Assembly (NCBI RefSeq): GCF_048773025.1
Contig: NC_133548.1
Location: forward strand, 22,159,501-22,223,500
DNA: 64,000 nt
Direction of reading: 5' to 3'
From: Camelus bactrianus
Taxonomy: Eukaryota; Chordata; Mammalia; Artiodactyla; Camelidae
Shown: in pieces, positions 12,713-23,459 of the stretch
Layout of the letters: every line of letters begins with the position of its first letter
Position numbering within the stretch: position 1 is the stretch's first letter
The notes under the pieces: generated by a model
What the model saw: only the letters and a program-made list of their open reading frames with translations
Told to the model about the DNA's origin: nothing
The model's database searches: none
Made by a program: the position numbers and the translations under genes

Positions 12713-12969
12713 CGACCTGGTGACACTGTCTACACAAGGTAGGATCTTGTTGCATCCAAGAAGTTTGTTTCTTTTCGTATCACAGTCCTTATCTACTTAA
12801 AACTGTCAAGTCTATGCACAAATGATTTATTTTCTTAACAGAAAATATTTACAACAAGCAGGACCTTCCTAAGTTCTTCAGTCAAATTCAGAGTCACAAG
12901 GCCACATGCTCACCCAGTGAAGAACTCAGGTACGGATCTAAGTATCCACGAACAGTAGCTCCACCTCTC

Positions 12970-13410
12970 CACAGCTTTATTGGGGAATATTCACAAAATT
13001 CACTTAAAGTGTACAATTCAATGATTTTTAATAACTTATACAGAAAGTTGTGCAACCATCAGTACAATTAAATTTTTAGATCATTTCCATCACCCTAAAA
13101 AGTCCCAGGTACTCATCTACAGTCACTCCTCCTTCCTACTGCCAGAAGCAGGCAACCACTAATCTACTTTTTAAAGCTACAGATTTGCCTTTCCTAGACA
13201 TTCCATATACATACAGTCATACGATATGTGGTCTTTTGTACCTGACTTCTTAGCATGACATCTTTGAGGTTCATCCATGCTGTAGCATGTATTAGCATTT
13301 CATTCCTTTTTATTGTCAAGAACTATTCCATTATATGGATAGATCACATTTTGTTTTTCCATTCACCAGTTAAAGGACATTTGGATTGTTTCCACATTGG
13401 ATATCCCCTT
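12970..13410 (-). repeat. L1M-type LINE fragment (antisense)
   Basis: The + strand reads as the complement of an old mammalian L1 3' region: 'gtgtacaattcaatgatttt', 'gttgtgcaaccatcag', 'ggttcatccatgctgtagca', 'aggacatttggattgtttcc'. Diverged and non-coding. Confidence 0.75.
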
Positions 13411-13609
13411 GATTCTAACGCTGAGTTTGATCCAAAGACCACCATCACCAATCCAATTCCGTGCGGTGCCACCTGTTGAAATCAAAACAAAGGACAACTA
13501 CAGAGTTCCAGCTTCCCTCCGCATCCAGGCAAGGGGAGAAACACAGGCATTAACTGAAGCTACAACTGTCTGACCATCTTATCTCCTCATATGGTCACAG
13601 CCTGAGAAA

Positions 13610-13735
13610 CAGGGTCCTCTTTTCTTCAAATGTATCTGAAATCATCTGCAACTACCTTTCTTAATTGTTCATTGTCTATCTCTTCCCACTAAAATGTAAG
13701 CCTAAGAAGAATGGGGATCTCGGTCAGAAACGGGA
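13610..13735 (+). repeat. L2 LINE fragment
   Basis: Short segment with L2 3'-end words ('ttgttcattgtctatctctt' and 'cccactaaaatgtaagc'). Confidence 0.5.
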
Positions 13736-13911
13736 AGGGGGAATGTTCATTCTCTGTTCCCAAGGGCATATAGCAGTTAAGACTGGAAGGTAGACTGATA
13801 CTCAACACTTCAACCAGCAAGCTCACTGTGTGTGTAACGCAGTGCTAGGCTGGAAGACTGGAAGAGGAGTTAAGAAAGTTCCAAGACATGACCTCTGCCT
13901 ATGAGAAATAG

Positions 13912-14195
13912 GATCTATTCCCTTAAAAGTTTTACTCACTCAAAGGCATAACATTTTGCATATCTTTCAGCCAGCATTTCCATGTCTAAGAATTTATCCA
14001 AAAGAAATAATTATATGGGCAAGGATTTCACTACAAAGCCAAAAAATGTCTGATCTATTCCCTTGAAAATTTTTACTTAATCAAGGCCTTAAATTTTTGC
14101 ATATCTTTGAACCAGCATTTCCATGTGTAAAAGCTTATCCAAAGACCATAAATAAGAAGGGTGCAAAAATGTAGCTACCAATAATAATAATGAGG
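13912..14195 (+). repeat. L1M LINE segment with internal tandem duplication
   Basis: L1M 3'-region sequence ('ccagcatttccatgtctaag', 'aatttatccaaaagaaataa', 'aaaaatgtagctacc'). About 140 bp occurs twice in tandem: 'gatctattccctt' plus 'catatcttt...ccagcatttccatgt' begins near 13912 and again near 14052. The same L1 resumes at 14745 after the L2 segment. Confidence 0.7.
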
Positions 14196-14197
14196 CC

Positions 14198-14740
14198 AAA
14201 GTCATTACAAGGACCTACAAGGCTATCCATGCCTTGTCTGCCCTGACCTCACACCCCAGTTCCTACTTCCCTCACCCCTGCTCCAGCCACCCTGGCATAC
14301 TGGCCTCCTCATTGTTCCCCAACCAGGCCGGAAGCTACTGTCGCTGGGCCTCTGCACTGATTGTTCCCTTGGCCTCAAATGCTTTTCCCTCAAGTCTCTA
14401 CAGGCTTAACTCCCTCACTTCCTTCCAATCCTCGTTGAAATTTTACCTTCCCAAGGAGGCTTAACCAGATCACCCCAAGTAAAATTGCAACCCTACACTG
14501 CTACCAGCACTCATGATCCTCCACACTCTGTTCCAGACTTTTCTTCTTTCCCAGAGCAATTACTATTTTCCTACACAGGTATTTTTCTTCTTTATTATGT
14601 TTATTGTTTGCTATCTATCTCCCCCTTACAAGATGCAAATTCCCTGAAGGTAATGATTTTTATCTCTTTTGTTCATTTATGTGAGCAGTACTCAGCACAT
14701 ACTAGGTGTTCAATAAGCATGAACTGAATGAACGAGCATG
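14198..14740 (+). repeat. L2 LINE 3' segment lying within an L1M copy
   Basis: Long L2 3' region in sense orientation: 'aaggacctacaaggctatcc', 'ctccagccaccctggcatac', 'aaattttaccttcccaagga', 'agtactcagcacatactagg' and a terminal 'tgaactgaatgaa'. Flanked on both sides by pieces of one L1M element. Confidence 0.75.
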
Positions 14741-14744
14741 TGCA

Positions 14745-14794
14745 ATATAGCATCTTTTACAGAAGCCAAAAATTGGAAATAACTTATGTCCAAC
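14745..14794 (+). repeat. L1M LINE segment, continuation
   Basis: Words such as 'gccaaaaattggaaataact' continue the L1M consensus that was interrupted at about 14195. It continues again at 15051 after the recent L1 insertion. Confidence 0.65.
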
Positions 14795-14807
14795 AAAAAG
14801 GTTGGTT

Positions 14808-15037
14808 GCCAAGGGGGTGGAGGGTGGGAAGGGATAGACTGGGATTTCAAAATTGTAGAATAAACAAGATTATACTGTATAGCACAGGGAAATATATATA
14901 AGATCTTATGGTAGCTCACAGAGAAAAAAATGTGACAATGAATATATATATGTTCATGTATAACTGAAAAATTGTGCTCTACACTGGAATTTGACACAAC
15001 ATTGTAAAATGATTATAAATCAATAATAAATGTTAAA
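14808..15037 (+). repeat. Recent L1 LINE, 5'-truncated 3' end (230 bp) with target-site duplication
   Basis: Only the end of the L1 3' UTR is present, from 'gccaagggggtggagggtgg' to the poly-A signal and tail. It is flanked by a 13-bp direct repeat AAAAAGGTTGGTT at 14795-14807 and 15038-15050. It is nearly identical by eye to the 3' ends at 36950-37170 and 54600-54830, so it belongs to the same recent, probably camelid, L1 lineage. It landed inside an old L1M. Confidence 0.9.
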
Positions 15038-15050
15038 AAAAAGGTTGGTT

Positions 15051-15240
15051 AAGTAAATAATGGCATATCCATATGATTAAATACAATGCAGCCATGAAAA
15101 ATATTGTTAAATAACCATATTTATTGACATGGAAAGACGTACATAATTCAATGTTATGTGAAAAAGCGAGTTACAAAAAGAGTATGTATAGTGTTATCAC
15201 ACTTTTACAAAATAATTATAATAAATTTGCTGAATACATG
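15051..15240 (+). repeat. L1M LINE segment, final part
   Basis: Continuation of the L1M 3' region: 'atggcatatccatatgatta', 'aatgcagccatgaaaaatat', 'tattgacatggaaagacg', 'agagtatgtatagtgttatc'. Confidence 0.7.
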
Positions 15241-15249
15241 AATGAATGA

Positions 15250-15520
15250 AACTATTAGGTTGAGCCCTTACTATAATTCAGGTGCTGTTAATATAAATAA
15301 ACATATATGTGTATGTATATATTTTATATAAATATATATAATTATTTAACCCTAAGAACAAGCCTATGAGGTAGAGGTTATTATATCTATCTTACAAATG
15401 ACAAAAGTGAAGCTCAGAGATATTAAATAACTTTCCTAAGAACACCTAGCTGAGAAGTAGCAGAGCTCAGGTTAAAATCCTAGTTGTCACCAAGTCTCAT
15501 GTTCTTAACTAATAACTGTA
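15250..15520 (+). repeat. MIR SINE
   Basis: MIR core and 3' half with an AT-rich insertion at about 15300-15350: 'agcctatgaggtagaggtta', 'tcttacaaatgacaaaagtg', 'cacctagctgagaagtagca'. Confidence 0.7.
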
Positions 15521-15639
15521 TACATGTAAATAAATTAATCAATGGGAAAATTCAGGAAGGATGTATACACCTACGGTTTATCTCTAAGATACAAGATTAT
15601 GGTTTTATTAATTAGTTAATTGGGTATAGGTTTGCCTAC

Positions 15640-16310
15640 ATGAAACAGATACCCAAAAGTAACAGTTGGTTAAACAAGATGGAAGTTTATTTCTCGCTCA
15701 TGCAACAGTACGGATATAGTTAATCCAGGGCTAATATGGTTGTTCTGCTCCACAAAGTCATCCTAGAACCCACCTCCATCTTTCTGCTCTGCCATTCCTA
15801 AGGTACCACCCTTCTCCACATGGTCCAGGATGATGCACTACCACACCCTTGCTCCCAGCAAGAGAATGAAGAAAGAGAAGGAGAAAGCCAGTCTGTCTTT
15901 TCCCCACTGTTACTAGGGAAGGCTTGGTTTAAGCTACTACATCAAGGAGGCACCAAAATAGAGCAGCTGAAACAAGAATTTTATTTCTCTCTTAAGCAAC
16001 AGGTTAGAGCAGGTGGGCAGGCTCTGCCCTATGAGACAACCCAAGGATCCAAGCTGGTAGGGTGCTCTGCAACCCTCAGCACATGGCTTCCACCTCTGGG
16101 TCTAAGGAGTTACTCCCATGATCGCCCATTTCTAGCCAGGGGAAGAAGAATAAAAAGTCCAGGGCATGTTTCTTAAGGCCATGAGTCAGAAGTTTCACAT
16201 GTCAGTTTCTCTTACTTCTTATTGGCACCTACTTAGTCAGATGGTTATACCCAACTGCAAGGGAGAACGGGAAACATAATCTTCATTTTGAGTGGCCCCA
16301 GAGTAGCTAA
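15640..16310 (-). mobile_element. Fossil MLT1-like LTR material (ERVL-MaLR), antisense
   Basis: Two successive blocks resemble the complement of MLT1-type LTR sequence: an early block with 'aagatggaagtttatttctc', and a later one starting near 15925 and running to 'ctgcaagggagaacgggaaa'. Degenerate non-coding LTR fossil, probably older than the radiation of placental orders. The subfamily is uncertain, and whether one or two LTR copies are present is unclear. Confidence 0.5.
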
Positions 16311-16549
16311 ACACTTTATTGCTAAGAAAGAGTACAGTTTTTGTTTTGTTGTGTGTGTATATGTATGCGTGTTGGTGCCACTCTGTATTTTCTAACTTTC
16401 CCATCATGAACAAAAAAATTAAACATTTATTTGGAGAGGTAAACGCATTTCCTTCTGACCCTCAATCTAAGGAAAATACCTACATAAATCTTTCTTTTTA
16501 AGAAGTCATTCTTAGAAATACTGAAGAAAAAAATACATATATATATAAT

Positions 16550-16619
16550 ATTTTACATTTATATTTTTATGTTTGGGACTCAAGATTCATTTAATATTTA
16601 ACTTTGAGGCCCCTCTTTT
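16550..16619 (+). repeat. Local duplicate A, left half (interrupted by L1)
   Basis: Matches 18437-18503 ('caagatt...tttaatatttaac', 'cctctttt'). The duplicate resumes at 17337 after the L1. See 18437-18585 for the uninterrupted copy. Confidence 0.75.
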
Positions 16620-17336
16620 TTTTCCATTTTTTTTAAACAAGTATAGTCAGTTTACAATGCTGCATCAATTTCTGGTGTACAGCATGATGTTTCAGTCATA
16701 CATATACACACATATGTTCATTTTCATATTCTTTTTCATTATAGGTTACTATAAGATATTGAATATAGTTCCCTGTACTATACAGTAGAACCTTGTTGTT
16801 TATCTATTTTATATATGTAGTTAGTATCTACAAGTTCTGAACTGTCAGTTTATCCTTCCCCACCCCCTTCCCCCTCTGGTAACCATCAGTTTGTTTCCTA
16901 TGTCTGCAAGTCTGCTTCTGTTTTGTAAATAAGCTCATTTGTGTCTTTTTCTTAGATGCCACATATAAGTGATATTATATGGTATTTTTCTTTCTCTTTC
17001 TGGCTTACTTCACTTTGAATGACAATCTCCATGTTGCTGCAAATGGCATTATTTTATTATTTTTATGGCTGAGTAGTATTCCATTGTACAAATATACCAC
17101 AACTTCTTTATCCAGTCATTTGTCAATGGACATTTATGTTGTTTTCATGTCTTGGCTATTGTAAATAGTGCTGTTATGAACACTGGAGTGCATGTATCTT
17201 TTCAAATTAGAGTACCCTCCGGATATATGTCCAGGAGTGGGATTGCTGGATCATATGGTAAGTCTATTTTTAGTTTTCTGAGGAATCTCCATACTATTTT
17301 CCATACTGGCTGCACCAAACTACATTCCCATGTGGT
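16620..17336 (-). repeat. L1 LINE 3' portion, antisense, with target-site duplication
   Basis: The + strand reads as the complement of an artiodactyl-type L1: a T-rich tail, 3' UTR ('gtttacaatgctgcatcaat'), then the complement of the ORF2 C-terminal region ('gagtagtattccattgtaca', 'gggattgctggatcatatgg'). It is flanked by CCCTCTTTT at 16611-16619 and 17337-17345. More diverged than the three recent L1 3' ends. 5'-truncated with no intact ORF. Confidence 0.85.
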
Positions 17337-17420
17337 CCCTCTTTTAAATCATAGTTACCCTAATCATAAAACTTTATGCTTCAGTAAATTTTTTAAACTT
17401 ACCAAGTACCTTCATGTATG
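17337..17420 (+). repeat. Local duplicate A, right half
   Basis: Matches 18495-18582 ('cctcttttaaatcata', 'taccaagtaccttcatgtat'). An AT dinucleotide-rich stretch follows at about 17425-17490. Confidence 0.75.
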
Positions 17421-17999
17421 AATTATATAGCATATATATAATATATATTACATATAATGCAAATTATATAAAATATATAATAATATAAAATTATTGGAGG
17501 GTCATTTCCTAGCAGTACATGCAGTAAGATGCCTTCATAGCCCAGGTGGTCTCCCAAGTCTCTTCCCTCTGTACTTGCTAATGGCAGTTCTTCTGGCAAG
17601 AATAGAAGTAGATATACTTCCCTGTGATTGGGTAACTTTGGTTTATAAACACATGTGCTATAATCCTTCAGACTTGAGATATACAGTGAACTGAAGCCCA
17701 CCCTAAAATTCTGTAAGCTATTATATCCTAGCCTCTGTATCAGAGATTAGCAAGATCACAGTAAAATTATTCCTAGAACCTGTCACGCTTTTTCACTGTC
17801 AAAGCACCTTTGATAATATAAAATGGTGAAATGATACAAAAAGTTATATTTAAACTAAAATAATTGTTCTTACCCTTTGGGTGAAAAGTATGGACTATTT
17901 CATGAAAGCTATGGAATTTATTTCTAGAGAAATGCAGTATATAGAAAAGCATAGAATTTTGAGGAATTCATCCATCTTCCTATACCCTTCCTTAATCTC

Positions 18000-18165
18000 G
18001 GTTAGGGTGTGTCTCTCAAAACTGGTCTCAAGGTCAAGGCTCCCGGGCTGCTTACTAGAACTACTAAATCAGAGTTTGGGGATTATTTCCCTGGGAACCT
18101 GCATTTTAATAAGCATCTCCCAGCTGATCTTTACATATACTTAAGGTAGGAGTCCCAAGCAAAGA
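18000..18165 (-). repeat. MER5-type hAT DNA transposon fragment
   Basis: Complement-like MER5A words: 'ctgggaacctgcattttaat', 'aagcatctcccagctgatc' and a 'gtctcaaggtcaagg' end. Non-autonomous element, diverged. Confidence 0.5.
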
Positions 18166-18436
18166 TCCATGGAGTAGAATCTAAAAATTTAAAATTAAAA
18201 AGAAGTTTCTGATATTTTATCTTTGTCAAAGCACATTAACACCTTTGCCTGAAGGTTATGTGTAGACATACTATTTAGTCCATCCACCAGAGGCCAGTGT
18301 AGGATTACTCCCTGCATTGTATAGTCTTACACTGTACAATACACACTGCACACAGATGCTACACAATACCTACCACACATAGTTGGTTTTAATGACATCA
18401 AGGATTAGAGTATGGATGACTAACACTGTGGACAGT

Positions 18437-18585
18437 ATTTTACATTTTTTATATTGTATAATCAAGATTTCTTTAATATTTAACCTTGATGTTCCTCTTT
18501 TAAATCATAAATAGTCCCCATAGTCATAAAACATCGCACTTGAGTAAATCTTTAAAACCTACCAAGTACCTTCATGTATATTTTA
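18437..18585 (+). repeat. Local duplicate B (uninterrupted copy)
   Basis: About 150 bp similar to 16550-16619 plus 17337-17420. In this copy 'cctcttttaaatcata' runs through without the L1, so it shows the pre-insertion arrangement. Whether the pair is a local duplication or two members of an unnamed old repeat cannot be settled by eye. Confidence 0.75.
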
Positions 18586-18735
18586 TCTGATTCTCACCAT
18601 AACCATATAAGACACACCAAGCAGACAGAAGTACCTCTGATTTACAGATTCAGAGAAAGTCAGTGGCAGGTCTGCAGTCTCAAAGAATTAATAAATGCCT
18701 GGACCAGGTCTTCTGACTTCAAGGCTAGAACAGCA
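18586..18735 (+). repeat. MIR-like fragment
   Basis: Weak MIR core words ('tctgattctcaccataacca', 'tgatttacagattcagagaa', 'gtcagtggcaggtctgcag'). Confidence 0.45.
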
Positions 18736-18799
18736 TTGTTTCCATCACACTGGCCCTGCCCACAACAACATAAGAAATCTAAGGGCAATATGCCAAATT

Positions 18800-20559
18800 C
18801 TTCATAAAACTAAATCCCACCAACCTAAGTAACTTCTCTGCGCCCTCAGATCATGCCTGGCTGCCTGCTACACAAGGACGTATCTACTTAAGACAACGTC
18901 TTTTGCCCACATAGGTTGGAGAAAGTTGGAGTCTTTTTTTTTTTTCTTCCCCCTTTATAAATAAATGCTTCTTAGGAGTTTTCAAACTTTATGAGACAGA
19001 ATAACCTCTTCTGCACAAATTTGTAATAATATAGGACTCGGACTTTGGCGTCTGAGAGCAATGCAAGAACAGACTTAAATTATACATGTCTTTCACACGC
19101 CCTCCATTTTTCCAGAGTACTTCTACGACACCCTTTGAATAGAAAACAAGCTTTGAAGTAAAACAAGAAAAAGTCTAAAAATTCACTTTTCTAATCATTC
19201 TTACTGCTCTTTTCTTAACTCATGTAGTGTTTATTCAGTCTAAAATTGAGACCCCCCCAAGACCAAAGGCGCTGTTCTGGATACTGTTTTATCAGCACTG
19301 TGTAAAGGGTACTTAGCACAGCCTTCCTGACAACCTGTAACTGTACGATGAACAAGCACAGAGACCGCTCTGTGCCTTCACACGTCTGGAGCGTGTGGGA
19401 CACCCAGCACGCAGAAATAAACAAGAACAACACATCGTTCATTGTGCATTCCCAGATTCTAGTTCAATGCCTGAATTACAGCAGGAACGACCTCAACGTG
19501 AGCAAGAAGAACTGGATTGACACTACAATACCCAGGACTAGATGACTGGCTACAAGTCACACGAAGCATAATTTGGAGAAGGTGGAAAACAAGAGAAAGT
19601 GGTACTTGATTCATAGTCCCTTTTTTAAAACAAGCGATTCGCACACTACAAACACTACCGCAACAGCAGGCTAAGTCTGGAAAGCATGTGAACATGGAAT
19701 AATGGTCCTCGCTGTGCTTGAGGGGCTGCGAGAAGAGTGAGCCACCTGGAGTCACGTCACTCCATCCCACCTGGAACGAAGCCAGATAGGAAGGAAAACA
19801 CACACACACAAATCTCATACTAGACAGACTGTGGTTTGATTTTCATACAAGGAAGATACAAGTTTGGTTAACATAGTTTCCTGTTTGTATCCCTTTGGGT
19901 TTAGCTGACCATTTCAAAGAAAATATTATTGTTCCATGGCTGAAAGAACATTTTGCTAAAACCATCCAGATGTGAATACGTGCCCATTCACTGAATCAGA
20001 GGACACAGTTTTATGACCACCTAAGTCTAGTAATTAACTCTTTCCATTAAGTATAACAACACATTGACAACAACGAGTATAAATAATGTCACACGTTAAA
20101 GAGGAATGCATACAAAACAAATGTGCATGCTCTTCATATTGTTTAAATTGGCTACTTAAAGGTTGATAGTGATCAACCTGAAAGTTTCTTTGGCTATGAG
20201 TAATTCTTTGCTGGGGTTTTGTAAAAGTTCAAAATTCCATTTGCCAAAGAAAGTTCACCTCTCTAATTTATATATACATATAAAATATACTATATAACAA
20301 ATATGTGTGTGTTGAGAAGCTATAAAGAGAGAAATAAAATGATTCATTTATTTGGACATAAACCTAATTTAAAAACTTCTCATAATATCTTACTTTACTG
20401 AGAAAACATACTAGAAAAATATTTATTGTAACAAAATACTAAGCATTAAAAACTGTGGAAAATTAATTTAATGATTATAATTCAAAATGTTGTAAATACT
20501 TAAATACATTTTCTTTCCTTATCCAATTACACCTAAAACACAGCAGACACAGAAAACAA
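18800..20559. other. IFTAP intronic sequence without recognised repeats
   Basis: Apparently unique, AT-rich sequence. No exon, RNA gene or repeat family recognised. Confidence 0.4.
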
Positions 20560-21300
20560 ATGACTCTTTATGGCCCAGATATTCATGAGTAGAATAAATA
20601 CGAATTGTAACAACTGCAGCTAAAGATTTATGCTAGCACATCTAAAACAAAATGGCTCGATCAGCTCAAAAATCCATCATAATTTGAGGAGGGGGAATTC
20701 CTTCTGCAACTGAACCAGCGGTTTTCTGTGTTTCATAATTTGTCAATGTGTCCCCTAAGTGCAGTGATTTAGTGATGACAAAAGAAATAGAGAAACAAAT
20801 GAAAATGGCTTAATTACAGTTTGCAGATGTTCCCCCAAAGAGAAAGAACAGGTTAAACCACTGAGGCTGATTCTTCCATAGAACTCTGCTATAAATTAGT
20901 TCACTTCATTCAATACTTTTTTCCCTCCCTCAGTGTTCTATGTGATATTTGATGTTATGTAGTGATAAAGAAGTCACATTTAGATAGCTACTAAATTTAT
21001 GATCAGTATAAAACTGTGAACTTTTTTCCTTCTCCTTTTATTCTTTTTAGCAATACGCCCCCCAATCAATCAATCAATCAATCAATATTACTGCTTCTTT
21101 ATTCTCTCTCTTGGGATGTCAGATTAATTAAGTGGGGCTTTTCTTCATCGCCTAGTTACTTTTATTAGCAAGTCCTCATATGACGCCTTCTACAAATTTC
21201 TCTTGAAGTTAACATCCCAGGGGCCTACGTCTTAAGTTAAAGCAAGTTTACTGCTACTTGCTGTGTTATTTTCAATAGTGCACTTTACTGTTAAACTCAC
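20560..21300. promoter_or_regulatory. Candidate distal lymphoid enhancer (Erag position)
   Basis: Repeat-free block about 22 kb upstream of the tentative RAG2 promoter, the distance reported for the mouse Erag enhancer. Visible sites are a perfect kappa-B match GGGGAATTCC (20692-20701), a CAGATG E-box near 20824, a RUNX-type AACCAC near 20856 and FOXO-like AAACAA words. Such motifs are common by chance, so the call rests mainly on position and the lack of repeats. Confidence 0.25.
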
Positions 21301-22168
21301 ATTTGCAAAAGTGCTTCCCGAGTTGCCTTTTTTTTCTTAATGGGGGTAACGTAAAAAAGGAAACAGAAAGAAGCTGCAAATGGCGTGTGAACTAAAAACA
21401 CCACTCAATATTCAGTAGGGAATTAAATGACTGATAACAACAACGCAGAAAATGCAGCTTAAGTGCCACCTGGAAGCACAGAGCTGGTCAGTTCGTTTCC
21501 AACTTCCGCGGGCGGGCAATCTGCCAGTTGCAAGGGTATCAAAACAATGCTAGCCTGCTGGTCTCCATCTAACACTCAACAAAAAACAACTGCAAAAGGC
21601 CACACAGCAAGGATTCTTTTTTGCTGTTGTGTTTTCTGTTATGAGAGAAGGCTGTCTTTATGCTCGACTGAAATTCCTTTCCTGCTCTGAAATTGGTAAG
21701 AAGGCCAGCTGCTTTCTATATTTTTCTCTGCGGTATTTTTCTAAAGATTTTTAAATTCCTTCCTCAGATGGGGAAAAAACTCTTTGTCCCCCGTGCAAGT
21801 TTAAAGATGCATTCTAACATTCACATTTAAGATAGCTTTGGGGACCAAAATGATATGTCAACTTCCGAAGCGTGTTGTTTTATGTGCTGTCACTGGTTTC
21901 ACTTTTAATTATATATTTTAGAAGTTGTCATGTGTGAGTGGTGTTATTCCTTTGGCTGAACTGACAACTCAAAATTTATCAGTCCAGAAGTGTAAACCAA
22001 ATCCCAACCCAAGATTCTAAGCTCTTCACAGAACATACGCTCAATAAGGAAAAAAACAAAAGGCTCCTCAAACGAGAGATCTGAACAAGTCACTCGGCCT
22101 CGGTGGGCCTCTCCCAGGCAAGAGACTTGTGACTCATCTTTCTCCCTAATCCTCTGCCAGTCACCTGT
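21300..22168. other. IFTAP intronic sequence without recognised features
   Basis: No supported gene or repeat. Short open frames on both strands lack any recognised similarity. Confidence 0.4.
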
Positions 22169-22169
22169 T

Positions 22170-22361
22170 ACCAAGTGCTGTCAATCCCTCACTTACACTG
22201 CAGTGTCCCATTGGCCCTGTTTCTTTTCCACTTGTTCCTCCACTGCCCCACTGGAGACCATACCACCATATATGTATTTCTGCCTGGCCTCCCAGCCAGT
22301 CTCCCTGACTCTAGTTGCTTCTCTTCTTCTTCGCCTCTACCTTTCAAAATCACTTGCAGTG

Positions 22362-22398
<37 letters not shown>

Positions 22399-22500
22399 AC
22401 ATGCGTGCATGTGCTGAAATTCTACTGTGGCTCCCAATTAGCTAGTATATCAAGTCCAAACTTGGGGCATCACGTGGGCTCTTCTTGCTGTGCTTATCCA
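22170..22500 (+). repeat. L2-like fragment with internal (GT)n
   Basis: L2-like words such as 'ctgtggctcccaattagcta' followed by 'atcaagtccaaacttggg'. A (GT)n stretch occupies about 22359-22398 and gives rise to spurious Cys/Val-rich frames. Confidence 0.5.
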
Positions 22501-22559
22501 CTAAACATGGATTCCTCTTTGGGGTTGGTCTCTATTTCTGCTGGTCTGTGTGCTCTTAT

Positions 22560-22720
22560 CTTCTCTTTGTTTCATTTATTCAACAAATATGTGTTAACCG
22601 TCTACTTAGTCTACATTACCAGGCATTGCTTTAGACACTAGAATAACAATGGTGGAAAAAACCCACAAACCCACAAGCCACCAGCCTTCATGCAGCTCAC
22701 AGTCTGGAGAAGGCAGAAGA
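22560..22720 (+). repeat. Ancient LINE/SINE-like fragment
   Basis: Contains 'tttattcaacaaatatgtgt', 'taccaggcattgctttagac' and 'cttcatgcagctcacagtct', a common mammal-wide repeat pattern (L2/MIR class). Exact family not determined. Confidence 0.45.
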
Positions 22721-22811
22721 ACTACATTTGGAGGTGGCACACCCATTCCTAAGGCTTGTATTATCCATGTGCCAGTGACTCCCAGATCTCCAGACCTGCC
22801 CGATGCTGTAA

Positions 22812-22915
22812 GGAAGGCAGAAAAGCAAAATGGTTCAGGGTGTGGGATTTGCAGTCATGGTGACTAGGCCCACAATCCAGTTCTGTCACTAAGTAGTTAC
22901 ATGACCTTGGGCAAG
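22812..22915 (+). repeat. MIR SINE, 5' part (split by an LTR)
   Basis: MIR 5' half ending 'tgaccttgggcaag'. The same MIR continues at 23286 ('caagttatttaaac', 'ttggtttcctcatctgtaag'). The LTR at 22916-23285 separates the halves exactly at the 'gcaag' motif. Confidence 0.8.
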
Positions 22916-23285
22916 TCTGTTAGGGCTGCCATAACAAAACGCCACAAGCTGAGTGGCTGCAACAACACAGATTTATTTTCTCACACTCCTGGAAGCTAGA
23001 AGTCAGGGATGAAGCAAGGTGTTGGCAGGTTTGGTTTCTCCTGAGACCTCTTCCCTCTGGCTGCCTTCTTGCCATGGCCTCCGTGGTCTTTCCTCTGTGT
23101 GCGTGTATCCCCCGTGTGTCTCTTTCTTCTCATGAGGACACCAGTCACACTGAGTTAGGACCCCACCCTCATGACCTCATTTAATCTTCATTACCTCCCA
23201 AAAGGCCCTGACTCCAAATACAGTTGCTTTGTGGGTTGGGGCCACAACAGATAAATTCTGAAGGGACACAATTTAGTCCATAATA
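22916..23285 (-). mobile_element. Fossil solo MLT1-type LTR (ERVL-MaLR), antisense
   Basis: About 370 bp reading as the complement of an MLT1 LTR, from 'tctgttagggctgccataac' to 'cacaatttagtccataat'. It is flanked by a 5-bp duplication GCAAG at 22911-22915 and 23286-23290, as expected for this group. It is inserted in a MIR. Degenerate solo LTR without internal region, early placental in age. Confidence 0.75.
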
Positions 23286-23455
23286 GCAAGTTATTTAAAC
23301 TTAAGCCTTGGTTTCCTCATCTGTAAGTTGAGAATAATAAATATAAAAATTAAAATGTAAAAAAGGAATTCACTAGGTTATCATAAAGATTAATTAAGAT
23401 GATCCAGGTAAAGTGCTAAACATAATACCTATTACTTAATAAATGTTAGCTGCTT
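23286..23455 (+). repeat. MIR SINE, 3' part (split by an LTR)
   Basis: Continuation of the MIR that begins at 22812, through 'gttaattaagatgatcc'-like and 'taataaatgttagctgct' words. Confidence 0.7.
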
Positions 23456-23459
23456 ATCA

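Noticed and set aside
15820-16176. 118-codon open frame on the + strand
   Set aside because: It lies within MLT1-like LTR material and is a chance frame in a fossil repeat.
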